A stretch of 64,000 nucleotides of DNA, from contig JAOWCC010000092.1 in the NCBI GenBank assembly GCA_030867875.1, positions 1-64,000 of the forward strand, given 5' to 3'. Under the pieces are notes generated by a model, which ran no database searches, was not told the origin of the DNA, and saw nothing but the letters and a program-made list of their open reading frames with translations. Positions 31,685-44,255 of the stretch are shown piece by piece. Made by a program: the position numbers and the translations under genes. Source of the stretch: Actinernus sp. WN-2022. Taxonomy: Eukaryota; Cnidaria; Anthozoa; Actiniaria; Actinernidae. Numbering within the stretch: the first letter of the stretch is position 1; each line of letters opens with the position of its first letter.

Positions 31685-34190
31685 TCACCCGCCTTTGCTC
31701 TCAGTGTCATCTTCATCGCTGTTGCTCTCAGTATCATCTTCATCACTTGTAGACATATCGTTGACAACCTTCAGCCATCGGACAGCTGCCTTGTTCTTCT
31801 CCAGGAAGACACACGTCTCCGTCATGCGGTCAGGGACAGGTTTCAGTACCAATCGTCCCTGAACATCTACAGCTAAAGACTCGTTGTGTTTGTTAATGTT
31901 GACAAGATCTGCCGCCACCTTCATCCAGCTCATCTCTGGATTGTATCCCGGCTGGTTTCTTAACAGAAACTCAAAGGCGGCTTTCCTGTTTACTGGAAAT
32001 GTCTTCCACTTAAACTGATTCTTTATCTGGTTTTTCAATTTGTTTTCGATGTCCTTTTTGTCTGTCATCAGGATCGGAAAATAGTAGTTTCCACCCCTCA
32101 CACCCCTGTGTCCCAGGCGCTGTCCCGTCTTGACTATTGACCTGTCTAAACAGTTTCTTGCTTCTGTCATAACGTCAATGAAATTCTCCTTAACCGGCTC
32201 GTTCCTGTACAGACGGCTTTCCAGTTCTACGCTTTTTCTAGCAAGACTCTGTAGATCATCGTCAGTCTTCTGTATGACTGTACGTACTGCGGCTTGTAAG
32301 AGCAGTAGTCGATGCGGAACATCATACGGGTCTTCTTCTGGCAACAGCAACACCTCTCTTGGGTCCAATCCACTAACAATTTCAACAAGTGCTAAACGTT
32401 TGTAAAACTGATCTTGGCTGCCTGCATCCGTCTCTGACTTCTGCAGCATTCCACAAAGTTTTTCCGCAGCAAGAAGAGAACCACATTCGGCTACTAACGT
32501 GAAATAATTGACTGCCTCGTGTGGCCTGCCTTCACTTTGTGATTCCTCACCTTTAGCGATTTGAAGCCATTGTTCAAGTTCTCCCTTCTCGTCAGCTGTT
32601 ACGTTATTCATCAGAGACTCCGCGTCTTCCCACTGCTTGCTTTTAATGTACAACCTGACGAGACACTTGCTCACTGATGGATCTCGATCCGGCTTGAGTT
32701 TTAAAGCCGCTTGGTAGTTTACAATCGCATCTTGAACCTTGTCCTCGGAATCGTCGAGCCATCCAAGCGTCTCATAGCCTTTAAATTGCTCTCTTTCACC
32801 GCTTTCCTGGATCTTCTCATTGGCTAGCTCTCTTAGAGGATCTTTAGTGAATTTGCTGTCTTGATTTGGGTTGTACTCCAGAGATTGTTTAAGGTGATAA
32901 AATGAGAGAGCCTTGCCGTGGTCCTTTAGAAAAGCTCCAAACCTTTGATGAAAACGAGCTTTGAGGATATTGTCCACTTGGTCTTTTTTGTCTACCTCTA
33001 TGGAAATTTCATTGAAAACCATTTCCGCCTTTCTTAGCATCAACTCTTCTTTGACCTCTTCGTACTTCTTAACGTAAAGTTCAACAAGTTCCAATGCTGG
33101 TATTATGTATGCTTTATTTGTGTTCCAACTCTCTCGAAAGCATTTTTCAGCTTTGTTATAATAGCTGACTTTTTCTTCACTTGTCAAACCGTACTTAAGG
33201 TTACTTTTCCTGAGGCATAATCTACCCTGAATTTCTAACGTCCTATAAGAATCAGGCTGATTTTGGAGAATTTTATTCAAAATCTCTTCAGCCTTATTCA
33301 AGACCTCTATTTTCCAACCCGACGTATCAATAAAGTATTCAGAAGCAGCCCTCAAGATCGCGTAGTTATTTCTGCCTATTTCAATGGCCTTTTCGGCAAA
33401 TCGTTTACTACTGTTGCCATAATCCTGTGTGATCTTATTAAGAAATCTCGCATACTGGATCAAAGCTTGTGCGTGAATAATAGCATAATATTGGGAGGAA
33501 TTTTGGTCGGTGGCGATGATTTCTTCCCATAACTTTTTAATTTCTCCTACCTCGGGATTTTTATTTCCCCCATGGGTGGTTATTATGTGACGATACAAAC
33601 GCTGGTAAACTAGTGCCTTAGTGAATTTGAATGGAACACTGTCTGGCCTTCCTTCGAGGGCTTTGTTAATACAGTGATACGCTTCTTTGTAACCGCTCTC
33701 GGTAAAACCACTCTTAGCGATCGAAAATGCTTTCTCGGCCATCACTTCTGGGATGTCCTCTGTATTTCTTTCGTTAAGTAATCTTCTCACCTCCCCTATG
33801 TGTTCTTCAACGGCTGTCTCTAGTCTTTCGTTGGAAGCGTTCGAATTCTCTTCTAATGATAGCCAAGCCAAATTTGCATACGTTACGATTTTCTCATCAT
33901 CTGTTTTAGCATCGTTGAGGGCAGTCTGTAAATGTGTTTTGGCTGCTTCAAAATCCCTCTCTTTGGTCTTGTAATATCCCATAAGGCTGTGGGACTTCAC
34001 TTCAGATCCCTCAATCGTCTCTTCAATGTGCAACTGAAGCTCCTTTATATTGTTCGTCAGATTTAAACCTTCCTTGTACCGTGATATGATAATTCCCAAG
34101 TGAAATGGCACGGAAGCTCGCTGAGTTTCCTTTCAGTCGCTTTAACTCCATCTCTTGGTGGTTCTCGTCGAGTAAAAATGTTTCTAGTCA
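31685..34190 (-). CDS. IFIT-like TPR protein, copy 2
   Basis: A continuous frame of about 800 codons (31685-34111) covering TPR repeats and a C-terminal region absent from vertebrate IFITs. That region contains TEARNCLDRSIVKTGQRLG and ends in an acidic DEDDTESKGG tail. The ancestral ATG (near 34190, MSVTRNIF) and LPCHFTW motif are present, but an 8-bp net insertion after CHFTW shifts the frame, so the long frame is reached only from non-ATG codons upstream or from internal ATGs. Either a start lesion or re-annotated splicing explains this. The likely role, by family, is RNA-binding innate defence. The stop codon coincides with a possible splice donor, so a further 3' exon cannot be excluded. 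Confidence 0.75.
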
Positions 34191-34214
34191 CAGACATGCT
34201 GAATTTCTTAATAC

Positions 34215-34770
34215 CTAAAAGATTGAAGTGTTATCTGTAAACAGTTCTACCATGAGAGTCAGCCTCAATGATTGCGTTCCAGCACAGCAGGCCCGGCGGA
34301 CAATACTATATTTGGATAGTTAGGAAATGGTATCAGTGGTCATGCATAACATTGACCCTTTTACAATATACTCACGTTGCAAACAAACATCAAATTTCTA
34401 AGTAATATATAGCATTGCAATTCCCGGAAGTTTGCCATGTACACTGCACTGAAATTATAGACGGCATTGCTTTGCAAAAAGTGACCAGGGGTCAGCTTTA
34501 AAGGTTTTGACCAACTGGTTCTGTGAGGTCTAGGAAGATGAGTAAAAGGGTTGGTGTATGGCTAGTAAATCAGTAAAACTTCAACTAATTATAAACTGAG
34601 TTGAACTTCAGACGGCTAGCTAGCTTCCTCGTAATTGCTGAATTGCTGCGCAGCGAGCGCACAGGAAACCCAGGCCTAATTTGTGTGTTGAAAAATATAA
34701 GGCTTTGTATGGGAATTTACGATTTGAGAAATATCTCAGTAAATATTTCAATAAAGTAAATATAACTTAC
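34215..34770 (-). other. 5' UTR intron of IFIT-like copy 2 (GT-AG)
   Basis: Donor GTAAGT after CTGTACAG at 34770, acceptor CTTTTAG at 34215-34217, 19 or so bases before the ancestral ATG. Same architecture as the first copy. Confidence 0.5.
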
Positions 34771-35050
34771 CTGTACAGTAGTTGATTTCCTTCTTGTTCT
34801 CAGGTGACGATTTCAAGCGATTTCGACGAATTTTAACCCTCTCGTTCTCCCTCACCTCTTCTCGGAACTCCACTCGTCGAAATCGCTTATTGCTGCGCAG
34901 CGAGCGAAGCAGCAGTTGATATTCTGTACGGTAGGAAAAATCTTGATTCATTTTCGACCACAATGGCTTGCGCGAAGAGGTTTTCTCCCCTCCCCACTGG
35001 GTAATGTGGGCTCCGCGTAACGGCGTTGATCGACGATTAATAACATGTAT
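34771..35050 (-). promoter_or_regulatory. Putative first exon/promoter region of copy 2
   Basis: Homologous to 2892-3192. Interrupted upstream by a 466-bp insertion at about 35051, so distal promoter sequence differs between the copies. Confidence 0.3.
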
Positions 35051-35517
35051 TCTATGCTCTGTCACTGCGCTCCGCCGCATAGAAAATATTTATGTTGTAT
35101 ATTCTACATACACATCAAGCAAGGCGTGTTAGGAGGATGCCGACCAGTTATATCAAGTTTATTGCCGTATAAACATTACATATTAATGTTAAACTAAAGA
35201 CGAATCGCCGGATACGAAAAACCAGGTTAAAACCTCACTTTGAGGAAAAAACTATTCTGGAAACGTATACTCCAACCCTATGCGAATTCGCCAAGACCCC
35301 TGGAGGTTAAGGGTCATCAAAAAACTTACTTACATAAACAACCGCTGTATAAAGCCGGGATTACATAGTGTCTATAAATTTTGGCTCGGATAACCGACCG
35401 TGTAAACTGGCTGGCGTCAAGTGAAAGATATATGCAAATATCATCTTAAATAACAACTCCAAGTCCTTAGGGAAGAATACTAGGTGCTAATTACGAATGC
35501 CCAACAAAAATACATTA
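35051..35517. other. Unit-B insertion of unknown type
   Basis: About 466 bp between taacatgtat and aaatatatg, absent from unit A. Begins with a small hairpin (ctatgctctg...gcatag). No coding sequence or terminal repeats recognised. Confidence 0.45.
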
Positions 35518-36024
35518 AATATATGTTTTTGGGCTTTTGTATTCTCCATCATTTTGATAAAGCTTCCTTCTTCAGGAAATGTGCTGGCACAATTACAATT
35601 TTCACTGGGGAGGGGAGTGTAATTCGTTGTCAGGTTGTTGGGTGCGTAATCAGACCACGATACGTTGCGGGTGGTGATAAGCTTGATGATATCTCTTCCT
35701 TTCTCCAAAAGTTTCTGGTCGAAGACGTTCTGGTAAGTGACATAACTAATGATTTTCAGTATTTATTCTACTCACATTACCCCAGTGGTCAGTGGACATC
35801 CCTTAGGTTTTGGAAATAACTATTTCTTATGTCTTAATAGGATCGAAATTGTAAAGAAATCAAGGGGAATTTTATCTGGCCGAATGAGGATCGTACAAGC
35901 CGTGGCATGCACATTTATTGTCAAACTTTCGCTTTCATTTCAGTCACTATTTATGAAATTATGCTGGGATGGTGCAATTCAAGTTATTGTCTATACTCCG
36001 TGCCAACAATAACTTATTTATGCT

Positions 36025-37140
36025 CTAAACCTTTATCTCCGTATAAAACACAGAACGCCTGTATGTAAACCATAATACTTTATTATTATTGGTAGGATAG
36101 GATATGTGCCGTGCTAGGATGCGAAACTGAAAAAGCATACAATTACTATGATAATACTTTAAATACAGTCCAATATTCTTAGGCACTATTAGCCATGCCT
36201 CAATTTTGTCACACACATAGCCGTCCTTGGCTGACTCAGATTTCCACCTGCCGTGGATTTTAAATAATCTGTCTGGTATGTTTAGATTCGCGTAGCCCCT
36301 CCAGACCTAAAACTGTGGTTACTAAAACCAGAAGAATTTACTCCAACAGATACCAGATTAGCTTTAAGTATCTCTCTAGATCTGTAGAAAGAACGTTTCT
36401 TTTGGCTTGTTTGTCATATCTTACTGATCTAAATATGAAATCTTGTGAATTGTTAGGTATCTCTGCAGCACTCAAGTATTTAAGGAGAAAGGTATATGGG
36501 CATGTATCACTGCCCGTTTTGGCAATATAAACCCAAGAGCCTTCTCTGTATTTGTCTGTTTTGCCGACTTCTACAAGGATCTTGTGATACTCATCTTGGG
36601 TTACAATATTATTCCTCCTAATATTCAATAATTCAGAAATGCGGGAAAACCCCGCGTAAGAAAGTAAACACATACACATGAATCTAATGTCTACTAAGTT
36701 ACTACTATCCCCATAACGCTTACAAAGTATCCTTAGAACCTCAGGGATTATAGGTTCAGCTTTCTTAACAGCTTTACAATTAATACGATTTGAAGCCTCT
36801 ACGACTGATTTTACAAGAAACTTATTGCAAGGATTTCTATCCTCGAATCCTGCCAACTTATGTATCCAATTTATTGCATAATACATGTTGTGTATGGTTG
36901 CCTTAGCCTTATTTTCTTCAAACATTGATTTAAGATATACATAGCAACTGTAGTAGGTGTAGCGGGAAGGAAAGAATTACTCATATTACTGAATTTACAC
37001 CAATATTTGAACTTACAAAAGTTTCTACAGTAAGACAAAACAGTATTATCTGCTCTAGAATTTAGGGCAAGGAACCACAACTTCTGATCCGTCTGACAGT
37101 TTCCTTCCTGGTTTGCAGCTGAAGTGATATCTGATCGAAA
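36025..37140 (-). pseudogene. DIRS-like tyrosine recombinase, frameshifted
   Basis: N-terminal part (LWFLALNSRADNTVLSYCRN, about 37080-37000) lies in one frame; the main part (36925-36338) in another with LLSYAGFSRISELLNI and GKTDKYREGSWVYI. Downstream the catalytic NHSFRSGG (His and Arg, about 36310) is followed by a frameshift, then HGRWKSES and the nucleophile Tyr at about 36218. Catalytic residues of the family are therefore recognisable but split over three frames. Confidence 0.7.
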
Positions 37141-37850
37141 ATATAATAATGAGAATATATTAATAATAAATATAACTTTAACCATACCTAATGGCGATAT
37201 ATAAACCAAAACAAATGTAATTGTATAGAGATTATATCGGTTGTCGATGTACTCTATCCTTTCGTTTCGAACGAAAGGCGGCCCAAACAGGTGTCGCCAA
37301 TAGCAACCTAGATAACTGATATAAATCTGAGAACCCAAGTGTGATTTTTTGTTGTTGTTGTTATTGTTGTTGAACTTCAATCTTAATGACAGCCCAAGTG
37401 GGACTTTACAGATAAAACAATAATGACCAGGTGGTCCCAGTAAATCAGTGTATAAAATAAATAATTAATTAATTACAGAAACTAAGTAGTTTCTTCGATT
37501 TACTCAACAAGCTGGGATCCAGGTGAATCCGATATGACTTGTGTCAACTAACACCAAGTGGTTTACATGCCAGGTAGCTCAGGTTTAAAAGATCAAATGA
37601 TCTCGCTAAGTCGTACATGTATAAGTACCAAAGTAGTAATATTTACATATTCCAGTCAGGTTCCAAGTGGACCCTGGTTAATGCGTATCAATATAACCTA
37701 GATAACGTCCAGGTGGGCGCTTGATCTGAAACATCCAACTAAGGACCCCAAACCATGATCATGCAACTTTATGCAAGATAATTGCCGTCCGATGCGCGTC
37801 AATCAGTTCTACTATGAAACCTTAGGAAAAGGACACCGGAGCGAAATTCA
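37141..37850. other. DIRS internal non-coding region
   Basis: Between recombinase and RNase H frames. Includes a GTT microsatellite (about 37350-37372). Internal complementary regions would be expected here but I could not map them. Confidence 0.35.
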
Positions 37851-39125
37851 GATGAACCAAACAAAGATTTATTGTTATGGCCAATTCAAACACCTCTGTA
37901 CCATACGGGATTTCACATATCAGTAAATATGCACGATAACCCTCTATCTGTGTACACCATCGGCCAGAATACGGCAGAAGGCCATTTTGGTACCATAAGG
38001 GTACCTCTACATCCTGTGGCAACGATGTAATTAATAACTCTAGCGATGAGGAAAATAGGTTGGACTACCCAATTATTTTCATTCGCCCAAGAAACAGAAA
38101 ACGCGTCTACTACTTCAGTGCCCGGGCACCAAAACCTGCTGTTGAAGCGAGGTAATTGTGTATTTTCATGATTAGCGAACTGATCTATCCACAGAATGTG
38201 GACCCCACCTGTCCTCAATCACACAGAAGTATCTCGATCTAACTCGCCAATCGTCGTAATCTACGATTCTGCTCAAAAAATCTGCTCTTTCATTAAGTGA
38301 TCTAGGGATCCATTCCACCTGGAGTCGGATATTATGCTGTACACATGTTGAAAATACGAAGTGCGATGCATTGCAAGTCTTCCTTCATGCTACCTACTTC
38401 GACTATTCTCGAAACGCTTTGGTTGTCGGTATACCATATAATCGTCTGACCTTTCAACATACTAATGAAGGACTCCATACCGAGGGAGATGGCGTAAAGT
38501 TCTCTGTAAGAAGAGCTACGTTGAACTTCCGTGTCGCTCCACATCTTATGAGCAATTGCGTTATGAAATTCTAAGATGTAGCTTGCACAACCGGTAGAGC
38601 TCGCGTCAGAGTAACATATTCTAGAATATCTGGTCATAATACGAGTAATATTACCAAGTACAAAACCCATGGAAATAACTTTTCCTACGAATTGTGCCAC
38701 TTTTCTGGCTGTACTGAAAGAATGCAAAAGAGTATTATCAATAATCTGCTGAGTACTGTGAATTCTATCTGCGGGAATAGCAATAACATGAGTAGACAAA
38801 TCTATCATGTATCCCAACCACTCTAATTTGGTTGTAGGCTGCCAGACCGACTTCTTATCATTAGGAAGAAAACCCGACAATTTCAGAACCTTCGACAAAA
38901 TTAGACGACGTCTCGCAACTTGCCCAATCTCTGGCTGAACCGAGACCATCATCGATCGAGATACACTGTAATTCTGACAGAATGCTTTCTCCAATATTTA
39001 ACTAATTCACGGACCACTTTCGTGAAAATAAATGGAGCAGACGAAAGACCAAATGGAAGAACCAAGAAAATCCAAGAAAAGATTGATGTTCTACCCTGAT
39101 TATATCGATATGATGGTAGCCGGAC
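37851..39125 (-). pseudogene. DIRS-like RT C-terminal half and RNase H, broken
   Basis: Reading from 39125: GYHHID, LGFSW, then in another frame LPFGLSSAPFIFTK, a DIRS RT hallmark. The catalytic Y-L-D-D box near 38955 is disrupted by a 4-bp duplication (gatcgatg). Next come LEWLGYMID, RNase H residues (YSDASS, WYTDNQ), a frameshift at about 38330 and WIPRSLNERADFLSR, then FWCPGTEVVDAFS near 38125. At least three frame breaks. Confidence 0.75.
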
Positions 39126-39129
39126 TTAA

Positions 39130-39668
39130 AGTGCTTCTAACCCTTCTTGAAATATTTCTACCTATGAAACTTTGAAAGGTTTTGAGTACTTCTGCGAAGA
39201 CATTTTTGGTTTACAAATAATACTCTATGTTCTACGCTTGTTTGAAATGCTGAAAAATTGACCTTTCCTGACCCATGACCGCGTTAGAAAAAGCCTGGGC
39301 CGATTCCCGGGTCGACGTCATCTCATTAACGCATTATCCTCCATGGCGCCTTTCTATCACAACAACATCGATTTATAGAAAATATACACAGTTTGTGAGT
39401 TGTTAGTAAAGAAAAAAGTCATTTTAGACAAAATGCTAAGTATTTATTCAAATTATTGCAAAGTCGAATTAATGAGATGACGTCTACCCGGTAATCGACC
39501 CAGGCTTTTTCTAACACGGTCATGGGTCAGGAAAGGTAATTTTTTCACCATTTCAAACAAGCGTAGAACATAGAGTATTCTTTGTAAACCAAAAATTTCT
39601 TCGCAAAAGTACTCAAAACCTTTCAAAGATTCATAGGTCGAAAAATGTCAAGAAGGGTTAGAAGCACT
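39130..39668. mobile_element. TTAA-flanked MITE nested in the DIRS RT
   Basis: 539 bp, inverted ends AGTGCTTCTAACCCTTCTTG, TTAA at 39126-39129 and 39669-39672. The two arms extend over 200 bp each. It splits the RT between FDL and GYHH. Confidence 0.8.
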
Positions 39669-40321
39669 TTAAGATCAAATTTAAACATGAAGTTATCATA
39701 CGGAAGATAATTATTGGCTACTCTTATATCTTCAAACTTGATCTTGTGCTTCCATATGTGGAAGTTAACATGTCTTAGATCGAGAATCAACCTCTTCTTG
39801 CCTGACGTTTGTACCGATACAGATAATATGGGTTGATAACGATCGGAGGGATTACAACTTCTATAACACAGCCTGATTGAACAAGTTCTATTGTTCTGAA
39901 ATCTAGCAGGTTGTGGCGTGCTAATGAACGGAATAACATAACCTTTATCAATAGTATTGATAATGAAGTTACTAGCTGTAAGCGTATCCTTCCAAAACTG
40001 GATATGTTTTCTGAGCCTGCCTTTAACTGTAAAGGCACTAAGGCCTGTAGGATTAGTATCCAAACTGCCCTCAAGCTCGAAATCTCTCTCATTAACGTAC
40101 TGATAATACTGGTTACCTTCAATGATTTCTCTTACTACTTTATTCTGGGCGATGAATTCAGTGCTGCCCACTTGTACCGCTGGTCTTGTTTGTATAATCC
40201 ATGTAGGTACTGTACGTGTAGGACGGTCCTGCTGAGAAGTAAGCACTGGAGTTTGGGCAGTTGTTCCTCCAATGACCGGTCTTGCCACAGGCGAAACAGA
40301 CGTCGTTCTGGCTTTTACCAA
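39669..40321 (-). pseudogene. DIRS-like RT N-terminal half
   Basis: Contains KGRLRKHIQFWKDT, GYVIPFISTP and KKRLILDLRHVNFHIW (RT motif 1 area), ending at FKFDL where the MITE interrupts. One internal frameshift-like stretch (RTCSIRLCYRSC) suggests decay. Confidence 0.7.
40241..40302 (-). pseudogene. Gag-type CCHC zinc knuckle of the DIRS-like element
   Basis: Minus-strand frame reads CFACGKTGHWRNNC, a C-x2-C-x4-H-x4-C knuckle, in a frame different from the overlapping RT frame. Overlap of Gag end and RT start is usual in DIRS elements. Confidence 0.65.
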
Positions 40322-40748
40322 AAACTTTTCTCGTTGTTGACGGACGAAATTTATTGAAATTTCCCGGTGAAATAGAAGAGACAGCAGTAAAACCAGTAGG
40401 GGGCGTTTGTCTTCTTACAATCTATGAAAATTAAGGAACAAATTAACTGTCGTTTGATCCGTTGCACTGAACTGTCCTAAGAGTGTAAAACTTGAACGTG
40501 ATTGCGACATGACTTATATCTGTTTGAATAACAAAAGCGTCTAAACAAGTGTGGAATGTACGCTTACGTAATCTAGTTGCACTGCAATAACAGTCCCGAG
40601 CATAAAACATTACTCGGGGCCGGAAGTGGGAATTGAATTACTCAGACATAGTACATCTCTTGGCGTCATTTGACGTCACTTCCGGAGATGGCACTTCCGG
40701 GAAAGAAGTCCGTAGGAAAGAAGAAGTGAAATACTGAAGCAGGTGCGC

Positions 40749-40817
40749 GGCACCGGAATCGAACCCGGAACGTTGGGTTGCAAGGCCCGTGCTCTACCAA
40801 CTGGGCTAACGTGAACT
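40749..40817 (-). repeat. tRNA-derived repeat, unit B copy
   Basis: Counterpart of 3787-3857, with a better preserved A box (TTAGCCCAGTTGG) and tagagc in the D arm. Confidence 0.5.
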
Positions 40818-41029
40818 TGACACAATTGCATGGACAAATCACACATTCTTATATCTGACCTATTGTTATTCTAAATTAAGAACCACGACATTTTGGCAAG
40901 CACTGGGAACTCGATCGAGCCGGATCCATCTCGGCGGCCTTTCGGCCGCCTCGTCGGGTAGGCACAGTGATTAGAATCTACTTTTCGCGTATAACAGTGT
41001 TTGACTGGGATTAACGGAGCGTACTGATC

Positions 41030-41260
41030 TAGCTTTTCGATCAATATACTGTAATAAAAATGAATAAAACTTACCTTGTGTCTATAAGCTGTGTCTGTAC
41101 GTCGTTTCAGCGAATTTCGGCGAATTTTAAATCCCTTACTCTACATCTACATACTAAAGAAGAAACTAACGTACAGACACAGCCAAGACAGCTTATAGAC
41201 ACAAGGTAAGTTTTATTCATTTTTATTACAGTATATTTATCGAAAAGCTAGATTTGACAT
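41030..41260. mobile_element. Short inverted-repeat element, unit B copy
   Basis: Counterpart of 4264-4483. Here the inner arms are more perfect (gtgtctataagctgtgtctg and its complement). Confidence 0.5.
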
Positions 41261-41353
41261 GATAAGAGTACTTGGATTGAAAAAAAAATGTTGGTTTGCC
41301 GGTGGTGCGGAAACTAAACACGAGCAATAGCCAACTCTAGTTTCTGTCAAAAC

Positions 41354-42596
41354 TCGGCATGTTTTTTTGTAAAAAAAAATTATTGATTATTTGGAAAGTT
41401 TATGGATTGTTCTACAATTTAGAAAAAACATTATTTCAAAAGATATAAAAGCTTGCGAGATATTGAGAAAAAACGTATTTAGAAGGAAACTAAATATATC
41501 ACCCCGTGGACTTTTAGCGGGAGCTGTCATCGGACCCGGGCATTTGCATACTGTTGTGGAGCTTCCCTTCTTCGAAATAACAAACGTGCATTTAGAGTCT
41601 TTTATCAATCGTTTGTATGGGGAAATCCAAAAGAGAAAAGCAGAGTCCTTGAGTAAAACATAAAGCGAACCCTGGACCGAAAAAGAAAGGAAACTGGCGA
41701 TAAGGAGGAATTCGGTAAAACGAACCGGATTGCATGAGCTCGCGGACAGCGACAAAGGCTCGTGGTTCGAAGAACGTGCGAAAGGCAGCGAATAACAACC
41801 TTGAACTTCAGTGTCAACTCCAAATATAAGCAGCGCCAGCAGGCTTAAACTGTCGTTTGGCTTACCAGGAACCAGCAAGTCATTTGAAGAGACTGAGGAC
41901 GCGAGCAGCGATGAATTCACATCGAGAGTCTATAATTTCCTGCGAATTTCACTACGGCTTTGAAGCTCCAGGGGTCTTTGCGTAGTCATTGGCTAGTTTG
42001 TTCGAAGTGTTGACATTTGCCTTGATGAGGTGTGAAATGTTCACAAAACTTTACACGCCAAATCTCCGACTAGGTTTTTCTTTGTATCCCCTTTCTTTGA
42101 ACGAATTAATAGGGTATGCAGACTTGCTAGATTTTGATAAAACTCGGCCAAAAGACAGATAAGTTACTGACAAAGAAAATTGTGTGAGCGTTTAGCAATA
42201 TTCAAAGTATTTTTCCTCGTAGAGTATCCCGCGTGATGTGACTCGGACATTATTGAAGACTAAAACTTTAGGAATGAATTGCATTTGAATGAAGTAAAAT
42301 ATTTACAAATGCTCACAACCTTTTTTAGGCTGTCATATGCTGATTAACATTATGCAGTTGAATTGTTCTTATGCGTTAACCCGAAGGCTGCTAATTCACT
42401 TTTATAAACCTTGTCAGTTTTGCGTTTGTTGGCTTAGCATTGCCTTACAATAAAATATATCTTTTAAACAAATCCATTCAGCGTATTCTACACTTCATAA
42501 GCTTTACAGAGGTATATAGGTTTCTATAGTTTTCTTTAAAACAACGCGCGTACAAAATTATTAACGAGAGAGACCCGCGAAGGTATCCGGTAATCT
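41354..42596. other. Unit-B-only DNA, unrecognised
   Basis: 1.24 kb with no counterpart in unit A. Two overlapping frames on opposite strands (41387-41920 minus, 41391-41663 plus) lack recognisable motifs or a homologous partner, so I do not call them genes. Confidence 0.4.
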
Positions 42597-43480
42597 TAAC
42601 TAATTTAAAGGGACACTATCAAGCCAAAAATGATAAACTTCCTCATGACGAAATGCAAAAAATGACCAATCGGATTAGCAGAATGTTTTCCAAATGTACT
42701 GGAGAAAATGAGACCATTTTGATTAAAGATGGCAAAGATTCGAGTGGATGAAAAATACAACTTTTAAAGGGGCTATGTCTCAGTATTGCGCATGTCTGAA
42801 ATTTGATGTTACATTGGTGTTTTATTGGCTAAAACAGTTAAAAAGCTCTTCCAGGACTTTAAAGGGGCTGTGTCACGGTAATAGGCTTCGCGTTCCGGGC
42901 CGGAATCGAAACAGCTATTTCCACCGATATTGATATGAACTACCGAATCTCTAGGCCATGTGGGATACTTAAAATCAAAGCAAATATGCAAAAATGACCA
43001 ACAAACAGTGTATATGAACAGTCTCCAGGGAAAATATTGAAAATCCTTTCAATCAAGCATTGAAGAAGGGAAGTTTAACTGTTTCTATTCAATTTTAGCC
43101 ATGCACCAACCGAGCGATTACTCGATACATGCGCAGTACCATGACATAGCCCCTTTAAATTGTACGATTATGTAATCTTTTCCACGAAAATAAGACCTGC
43201 GCCCAAAACTGATGACAATTCTTGGTTTGCAATCAACTCTTGAGATTCAAAAGACAAAAACACGACGGTCATGTTGGAGGAGCTAACAATAGAAGCTAAT
43301 GAAGAATCTTTTGTTTAAGTTCCTCAAACATGACCGCCGTATTTCCTTTGACTTGATCCATTCCACACGTGTGATGCGGTCGTTTGTTTATATAGATATC
43401 GCTGAAAGAACTAGCATCTGAAAATAACTTTGTTCCGGCCAGCAACAAAACTCGCCGTGACATAGCCCCTTTAAAAGAGA
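42597..43480. mobile_element. Nested AAAGGGGCTATGTC MITEs, unit B copy
   Basis: Counterpart of 4600-5515 with better preserved inner end (ccatgacatagcccctttaa at about 43139-43158). Confidence 0.55.
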
Positions 43481-44255
43481 TTGACAGCATCTTTAAATCG
43501 GTTCACTGCAACTGAGTTTCAAGTTTCTAGTATAAGCTTTTGTAATCCACTTCAAATCTTTGCAATCCTTCCATCAAAAACGTTTAAAAAGCATATCTGG
43601 ACATTTGCAAGGCATTTCTCTTGAACACGCCCAAGATCATGTTGACATCCACCTCGCAGACATTCGAGTGCCCACATAACTCGCTACTCACATGCGCGCA
43701 TTGCAAGCAATAAAAGCGCAGCACTCGCTACCTTTTAGGTATACTAGTTAATAATTTGGACAAAATCTCGCAATGGTTCATTGCATGCGTTAATTCGTTC
43801 GACTCCACAATCCCTTGGGTGGACAACCACAATGCGCTCCTTCCCTCCCCACTGGAGCTAGGACATTTTTTGCAGCCAGTGATACGATAATGAAGGGCAA
43901 GATCCGTGCGTCATTGATAGATTATAACTACTGTGTACTAAGTTATATGCTTGGTTGTTGTATTCCAGTACTCGACTAGAAATGTGCAGATGCAGATGTT
44001 TTAAGGATATCACATTTTATTTTTATGGTTTGGTGGCTACGTCAAGCGACGTTATTTTTGTATTTTAACCTTTAACGGTCACCCTGTGGCAATCAAACAA
44101 AACGTATTGGCCATTTTGACAGCGTGTTTCCAAAAAAAAGAATAACCTAATTTTATACTGATGCCACGGTGCGTTATCACGTGATGGTGACATCAGAACT
44201 GGCTAAGTCTACACTCTTCGTATAATCTGAACAAGATTTTGGTGATATTTAGATA

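Larger units (their letters stand above)
35983..40609 (-). mobile_element. DIRS-like tyrosine-recombinase retrotransposon
   Basis: 4.6 kb absent from unit A. Genes run on the minus strand: Gag zinc knuckle, reverse transcriptase, RNase H, then tyrosine recombinase. Left end starts gttattgtctatactccg, with caataac shortly inside; the right end holds gcaataacag, so short inverted termini are visible. No integrase or target duplication, as expected for recombinase-mediated insertion. All genes are broken, and a MITE has inserted in the RT. Confidence 0.8.

Noticed and set aside
41387..41920. Opposed 177- and 90-codon frames in unit-B-only DNA
   Set aside because: No recognisable motif, no second copy, and mutual overlap on opposite strands.
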